Source of the DNA: Chelativorans petroleitrophicus
Lineage (GTDB): Bacteria > Pseudomonadota > Alphaproteobacteria > Rhizobiales > Rhizobiaceae
Assembly (NCBI RefSeq): GCF_025398195.1
Contig: NZ_JAODNV010000010.1
Coordinates: 62,001 to 126,000 of the forward strand
Length of the DNA: 64,000 nucleotides
Reading direction: 5' to 3'
Made by a program: the position numbers and the translations under genes. The first letter of the stretch is position 1, and each line of letters opens with the position of its first letter. A model generated the notes under the pieces. That model was not told the DNA's origin. It worked only from the letters and a program-made list of their open reading frames with translations, and ran no database searches. Shown piece by piece: positions 60,474-64,000 of the stretch.

Positions 60474-61753
60474 CCGAAACCACGGGGGGCAACGGAGGAG
60501 CTCCGCCCTTCTCCCATTTCGAGCGTCTTGTCGCTTGGCGCTATCTGCGCTCGCGGCGCAAGGAGGCCGTGGTCTCTGTCATCGCCAGCATCTCCTTTCT
60601 CGGCATCATGCTTGGCGTGGCGACCCTCATCATCGTCATGGCGGTGATGAACGGGTTCCGCGCCGAGCTGCTCACGCGCATTCTGGGCGTCAACGGGCAT
60701 ATCGTCGTGCAGCCCGTGGATATGCCCATGAACGATTACGAGGATGTCAGCACCCGCGTCGCCAGGATACCGGGCGTGCGGCTCGCAGCCCCGCTTGTGG
60801 AGGGGCAGGTGCTTGCCTCCGGTCGCGAGGGTAGGGGGACCGGCGCGCTCATCCGCGGCGTCCGTACCGACGATCTTGCGGAAATGAGGCTCGTTGCGCA
60901 GAACATCCGCCAAGGCTCGCTCGTAGGCTTCGCCACGGGCGGAGGTGTGGCCGTGGGCGCGCGCATGGCGCAGGCGCTGGGACTTGCGCTTGGCGACCAG
61001 GTAACCCTTTTCTCGCCGGAAGGCGACGTCACGCCCTTCGGCACTACTCCGCGCGTGAAGGCCTATCCCGTAAGCGCGATCTTCGAGATCGGCATGTCGG
61101 AATACGACTCCTCGATCATCTACATGCCGCTTGAGGAGGCGCAGCTTTTCCTGAATGCCGAAGGGCTGGCGCAATATATCGAGGTCTTTGTGGACGACCC
61201 CGACAATGTCGACAGCTTCCGTCCGCTGGTCGAAGAGGCGGCTCAGCGCCCCGTCATCATCACCGATTGGCGCCAGCGCAACCAGACCTTCTTTTCCGCG
61301 CTCGAGGTCGAGCGGAACGTCATGTTCATGATCCTCACCATGATCGTGCTGGTGGCCGCGCTCAACATCATCTCCGGCATGATCATGCTGGTGAAGGACA
61401 AGGGGCACGATATCGCCATTCTCCGCACCATGGGGGCCACTAGCGGCGCCATTATGCGGATCTTCATGATGGCCGGCGCGGCGATCGGCGTGGCCGGCAC
61501 GCTCGCCGGCTTCGTTCTGGGGACGGTCCTGTGCCTCAATGTGGAATCCATCCGCCAGTTCTTCTCCTGGCTTTCGGGTACGACCATCTTCAATCCGGAA
61601 GTCTATTTCCTGAGCCAGCTTCCGGCCGATATGGAGACGGGCGAGACCGTTTCGGTGGTGCTGATGGCGCTGCTGCTCTCCTTCCTCGCAACCCTCTTTC
61701 CTGCCTGGCGCGCCTCGCGCCTCGATCCCGTGGAAGCGTTGAGATACGAATAG
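60470..61753 (+). CDS. lolC: Lipoprotein-releasing ABC transporter permease LolC/E
   Basis: This inner-membrane protein extracts lipoproteins for transport to the outer membrane. The 427-residue protein has four membrane segments (about 40-62, 285-310, 330-350, 390-410) and a large periplasmic domain between the first two. [14 protein letters not shown] and [20 protein letters not shown] are family blocks. The start overlaps proS by 4 bases, and lolD begins right after the stop. Confidence 0.92.
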   Translation: MTETTGGNGGAPPFSHFERLVAWRYLRSRRKEAVVSVIASISFLGIMLGVATLIIVMAVMNGFRAELLTRILGVNGHIVVQPVDMPMNDYEDVSTRVARIPGVRLAAPLVEGQVLASGREGRGTGALIRGVRTDDLAEMRLVAQNIRQGSLVGFATGGGVAVGARMAQALGLALGDQVTLFSPEGDVTPFGTTPRVKAYPVSAIFEIGMSEYDSSIIYMPLEEAQLFLNAEGLAQYIEVFVDDPDNVDSFRPLVEEAAQRPVIITDWRQRNQTFFSALEVERNVMFMILTMIVLVAALNIISGMIMLVKDKGHDIAILRTMGATSGAIMRIFMMAGAAIGVAGTLAGFVLGTVLCLNVESIRQFFSWLSGTTIFNPEVYFLSQLPADMETGETVSVVLMALLLSFLATLFPAWRASRLDPVEALRYE

Positions 61754-62440
61754 ATGGCCGAAAACGTTCTGGAACTGAGGTCGATCGACCGACGCTTCGT
61801 CCAGGGGACGAAGACGCTGACCATTCTCGAACAGGCCGATTTCGCGCTCCGGCCCGGCGAGATGGTGGCGCTCGTTGCGCCGTCGGGTACCGGAAAGTCG
61901 ACGCTTCTGCACATTGCCGGTCTGCTCGAATATCCCGATGGAGGCGACGTGGTCGTCAACGGCCAGCCCTGCGCGGCGCTGTCCGACGACCGGCGCACGG
62001 CGATCCGCCGCAGCGAGATCGGCTTCGTCTATCAGTTCCATCACCTGCTGCCGGAATTCACCGCACTCGAAAATGTGATGATGCCGCAGCTCATCGCCGG
62101 TCTTGATGCGCGCGAGGCGAAGGAGCGGGCGGCACAGCTTCTGAACTACATGAAGCTTGGTGAGCGGATGGACCACCGCCCGAACGAGCTTTCCGGCGGC
62201 GAGCAGCAGCGTGTGGCGATCGCCCGGGCGGTGGCGAATGCGCCGCTCGTGCTTCTGGCCGACGAGCCGACAGGCAATCTCGATCCCGCGACCGCGGCCT
62301 ATGTCTTCGATGCGCTGGAGGCGCTGGTGCGCCATTCCGGGCTTGCCGCACTCATCGCCACCCACAATGAGGAGCTGGCTGCGCGCATGGACAGGCGCGT
62401 CACCCTCTCGCAGGGCAAGGTGGTGGAACTTCCGGCTTGA
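61754..62440 (+). CDS. lolD: Lipoprotein-releasing ABC transporter ATPase LolD
   Basis: LolD powers LolC/E. The 228-residue protein has Walker A in APSGTGKST (about 42-50), the signature [16 protein letters not shown] and Walker B in [33 protein letters not shown] is the family Q-loop. It ends the proS-lolC-lolD operon. Confidence 0.94.
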   Translation: MAENVLELRSIDRRFVQGTKTLTILEQADFALRPGEMVALVAPSGTGKSTLLHIAGLLEYPDGGDVVVNGQPCAALSDDRRTAIRRSEIGFVYQFHHLLPEFTALENVMMPQLIAGLDAREAKERAAQLLNYMKLGERMDHRPNELSGGEQQRVAIARAVANAPLVLLADEPTGNLDPATAAYVFDALEALVRHSGLAALIATHNEELAARMDRRVTLSQGKVVELPA

Positions 62441-62470
62441 GCGGAGGGCGGATAGGGCGGCACGGTATCG

Positions 62471-62821
62471 TCATGTGTGCTCGAGGATGTTTATGAGCTT
62501 GCCGAACGGATCACGCACATAGAAACGGCGTACGCCCCAGGGCTCGTCCGCCGGCCCGTACTCGATCGCGATCCCCGCATTCCGCACGCGCTCAAGCGCT
62601 TCCTCAAGATCGTCCACTTCAATGGAAAGGTCGGGCACAGGCGTGCCGGAGCCGCCCTCGGCCGCGAAGCTGACCTGCACGGCCGCTCTCTCCCGCGCGC
62701 CATAGGTGGCGATCCAGCCGTGGTCCATCAGCAATTCGAGACCCAGAACCTCGCCATAGAAGGAGCGCGCGGCCGCCAGCTCGCGCGTCTCCACATTGGC
62801 CACGATACGCTTCACTTGCAT
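62471..62821 (-). CDS. VOC-family (glyoxalase/bleomycin-resistance-like) protein
   Basis: A 116-residue vicinal-oxygen-chelate-fold protein: ARSFYGEVLGLELLMDHGWI at the start of the first half and WGVRRFYVRDPFGKLINILE at the end. Expected metal ligands are partly visible (DHGW, the closing Glu). The substrate is unknown. GGAG precedes the ATG. It converges on lolD and is divergent from the small SOS gene. Confidence 0.8.
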   Translation of the reverse strand: MQVKRIVANVETRELAAARSFYGEVLGLELLMDHGWIATYGARERAAVQVSFAAEGGSGTPVPDLSIEVDDLEEALERVRNAGIAIEYGPADEPWGVRRFYVRDPFGKLINILEHT

Positions 62822-62930
62822 AACTCACTCCTGACCACGCAGCCCGCCGGGCGCCAAATCAGACGGCATGCCTCAGGCCGCCGTCCTCCTCAAACGAACG
62901 TTCCCACCCGCTGGGGCGGTTGCAGTCCTG

Positions 62931-62959
62931 TTGACAGGAACATTTTTAGAACATATAAG
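62931..62959 (+). promoter_or_regulatory. Near-consensus promoter with embedded LexA (SOS) box
   Basis: TTGACA (62931-62936) and TATAAG (62954-62959) are 17 bases apart. Between them lies GAAC-N7-GAAC (62938-62952), exactly the direct-repeat SOS box of rhizobial and other alphaproteobacterial LexA; a third, degenerate unit (AAAC) follows at the same 11-base period. LexA bound here would block the promoter until DNA damage. Confidence 0.75.
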
Positions 62960-63001
62960 AAACATATCAAGATCAATATGACTTTTCCACAGGAGGACCC
63001 C

Positions 63002-63088
63002 ATGTCCGGTCTCGTTCAGGATGTCTTGTCGCTGGTGGCCGTCAGCTCCTTCCTCGTCGTCGCGGCGACGTGGATCGGCGCTCTCTGA
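63002..63088 (+). CDS. 28-residue membrane protein under SOS control (SidA-like in arrangement)
   Basis: A 29-codon frame starting ATG-TCC-GGT with a consensus AGGAGG 5 bases upstream, behind the LexA-box promoter at 62931. The product has a short polar start (MSGLVQD) and one hydrophobic helix from about residue 8 to the end, with Trp at 24. Caulobacter SidA is a 29-residue inner-membrane division inhibitor made in the SOS response; length, topology and control match, but no sequence homology is claimed. The quality of promoter and ribosome site argues that the frame is real. Too short for ordinary gene finders. Confidence 0.7.
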   Translation: MSGLVQDVLSLVAVSSFLVVAATWIGAL

Positions 63089-63467
63089 GCGGCGTGCGCC
63101 TCCGGGCACCACAAGGAGCGGGTTTGCTAACGAACGGGCAGGGCTTTTGCGGGGGTTAGGGCGCCGGCCTCTCCCAAAATTCCGCTCGGATGGAGACTGT
63201 TGTTTTGAGCGAGCCTCAGCGGGGGAGGCTCCAGCAAGATGAGGCATGGAAGGATGGGCTGACAGGCAAACAGGCGGCCGGCCGTAAGCTGTTATCGCTC
63301 CTCGATTGGTGCGGGCGCTGCCGGCGCCCTATCAGGTGCCTCTTGGCAGGCGGGCGCATGTCGTTCCGTCGCGATTGAAATGAGCACGGCGACCAGGGTG
63401 CCCGCCGCACGGCCGGAGCAGGGCGGAAAGATCGCGCCTTCTGCGTCGTCGCGGAGAGATCGCGCCG
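63089..63467. other. Intergenic region, nothing recognised
   Basis: Between the small SOS gene and the alanine dehydrogenase stop I see no supported gene, RNA or repeat. Short frames here lack ribosome sites and family signals. Confidence 0.5.
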
Positions 63468-64000
63468 TCAGGCGGCGAGGGCGGCCGTGGGTTCGGTGAC
63501 CTCGCAGCCAAGCGATTCAGCCACCGCCCGGTTGGTGACCCTGCCCTTATGGACGTTCAGCCCGTTGCGTAGATGCGGATCGTCCAGCAGCGCCTGCAGC
63601 CCCTTGTCCGCAAGCTGCAGGCCGTGGTGCAGAGTGGCGTTGTTGAGCGCGTGGGTGGAGGTGACGGGAAGGGCGCCCGGCATGTTTGCCACGCAGTAAT
63701 GTATGATGCCGTCCACCTCGAAGATCGGGTTGGAGTGGGTGGTGGGACGGGAGGTTTCGAAGCAGCCGCCCTGATCAATCGCCACATCGACGAGCACCGC
63801 TCCCTTCTTCATGCCGGCCAGCATTTCGCGGGTGACGAGCTTGGGGGCCGCCGCGCCAGGAATGAGAACGACGCCGATGATGAGATCCGCCCGAAAGCAC
63901 TCCTCCTCCACCGCCTCGGCCGTCGCGTAGCGGGTACGCGCCCGGCCGGCGAAGATGTCGTCGAGCTGGCGCAGGCGGGGGATCGAACGGTCGAGCACCG
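63468..64000 (-). CDS. ald: Alanine dehydrogenase, C-terminal part (5' end outside window)
   Basis: The last ~177 residues of L-alanine dehydrogenase, which interconverts alanine and pyruvate with NAD. Visible are the end of the NAD domain ([40 protein letters not shown]) and the C-terminal block ([40 protein letters not shown]). The N-terminal half lies beyond base 64000. Confidence 0.94.
   Translation of the reverse strand, partial: VLDRSIPRLRQLDDIFAGRARTRYATAEAVEEECFRADLIIGVVLIPGAAAPKLVTREMLAGMKKGAVLVDVAIDQGGCFETSRPTTHSNPIFEVDGIIHYCVANMPGALPVTSTHALNNATLHHGLQLADKGLQALLDDPHLRNGLNVHKGRVTNRAVAESLGCEVTEPTAALAA

Noticed and set aside
63190-63378. 62-residue frame in the gap before ald
   Set aside because: No ribosome site, no family signal, and amino-acid content like a random GC-rich frame.

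Overview
The window looks like the chromosome of a Hyphomicrobiales (Rhizobiales) alphaproteobacterium, probably Phyllobacteriaceae-like (Mesorhizobium/Chelativorans/Aquamicrobium range). The evidence is the FtsZ tail ending in IPAFLRRQAN, a full 14-gene nuo operon followed by birA, RNase J, methylmalonyl-CoA epimerase, a DUF1467 protein, a short ProS and lolCD, small DUF1127 and DUF1236 proteins, and an alphaproteobacterial SOS box of the GAAC-N7-GAAC type. No rRNA, CRISPR array or prophage was seen; the one tRNA is tRNA-Glu.

Layout. 1-4.6 kb: end of the division cluster (ftsZ 3' part, lpxC, bamD, recN). 4.6-17.9 kb: an ectoine uptake and catabolism island. The minus strand carries ehuB-ehuC-ehuD-ehuA (ABC importer), eutB-eutC, an AsnC-type regulator, a semialdehyde dehydrogenase, an M24 hydrolase paralogue and a class III aminotransferase. 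The plus strand, divergent from ehuB, carries an ectoine hydrolase (doeA/eutD), an ArgE-like M20 deacetylase and an FCD-type GntR regulator. 17.9-21.6 kb: a two-domain aldehyde dehydrogenase and deoC, separated by a 226-bp element with 12-bp terminal inverted repeats. 21.9-25.7 kb: ECF sigma factor, metallophosphoesterase, sfsA-map-radC, tRNA-Glu. 25.8-39.6 kb: DUF882 lipoprotein, PHA synthase, small lipoprotein, alanine-type aminotransferase, hom, ligA, azlCD, aminopeptidase P, DUF1127, DUF1236 and a YcaQ-like protein. 40-55.5 kb: nuoA-N, with a foreign four-helix-bundle gene between inverted repeats lodged between nuoC and nuoD. 55.5-62.4 kb: birA, rnj, mce, DUF1467, proS, lolC, lolD. 62.5-64 kb: a VOC protein, a tiny SOS-controlled membrane-protein gene, and the 3' part of an alanine dehydrogenase.

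How the genes work together. The island gives a complete route on paper: EhuABCD imports ectoine, DoeA opens the ring to N-acetyl-diaminobutyrate, the M20 enzyme would remove acetate, the aminotransferase would give aspartate semialdehyde and the dehydrogenase aspartate. EutB and EutC homologues are thought to serve 5-hydroxyectoine. The usual deacetylase (EutE/DoeB), EutA and the MocR-type regulator EnuR are not in the window.

The two observations most worth following are (1) a 28-codon membrane-protein gene at 63002-63088 with a near-consensus promoter containing a LexA box between -35 and -10, similar in arrangement to the Caulobacter SOS division inhibitor SidA, and (2) the inverted-repeat cassette at 41513-41954, whose repeats overlap the nuoC stop codon and the cassette gene's start codon, and follow directly on the gene's ancestral stop.
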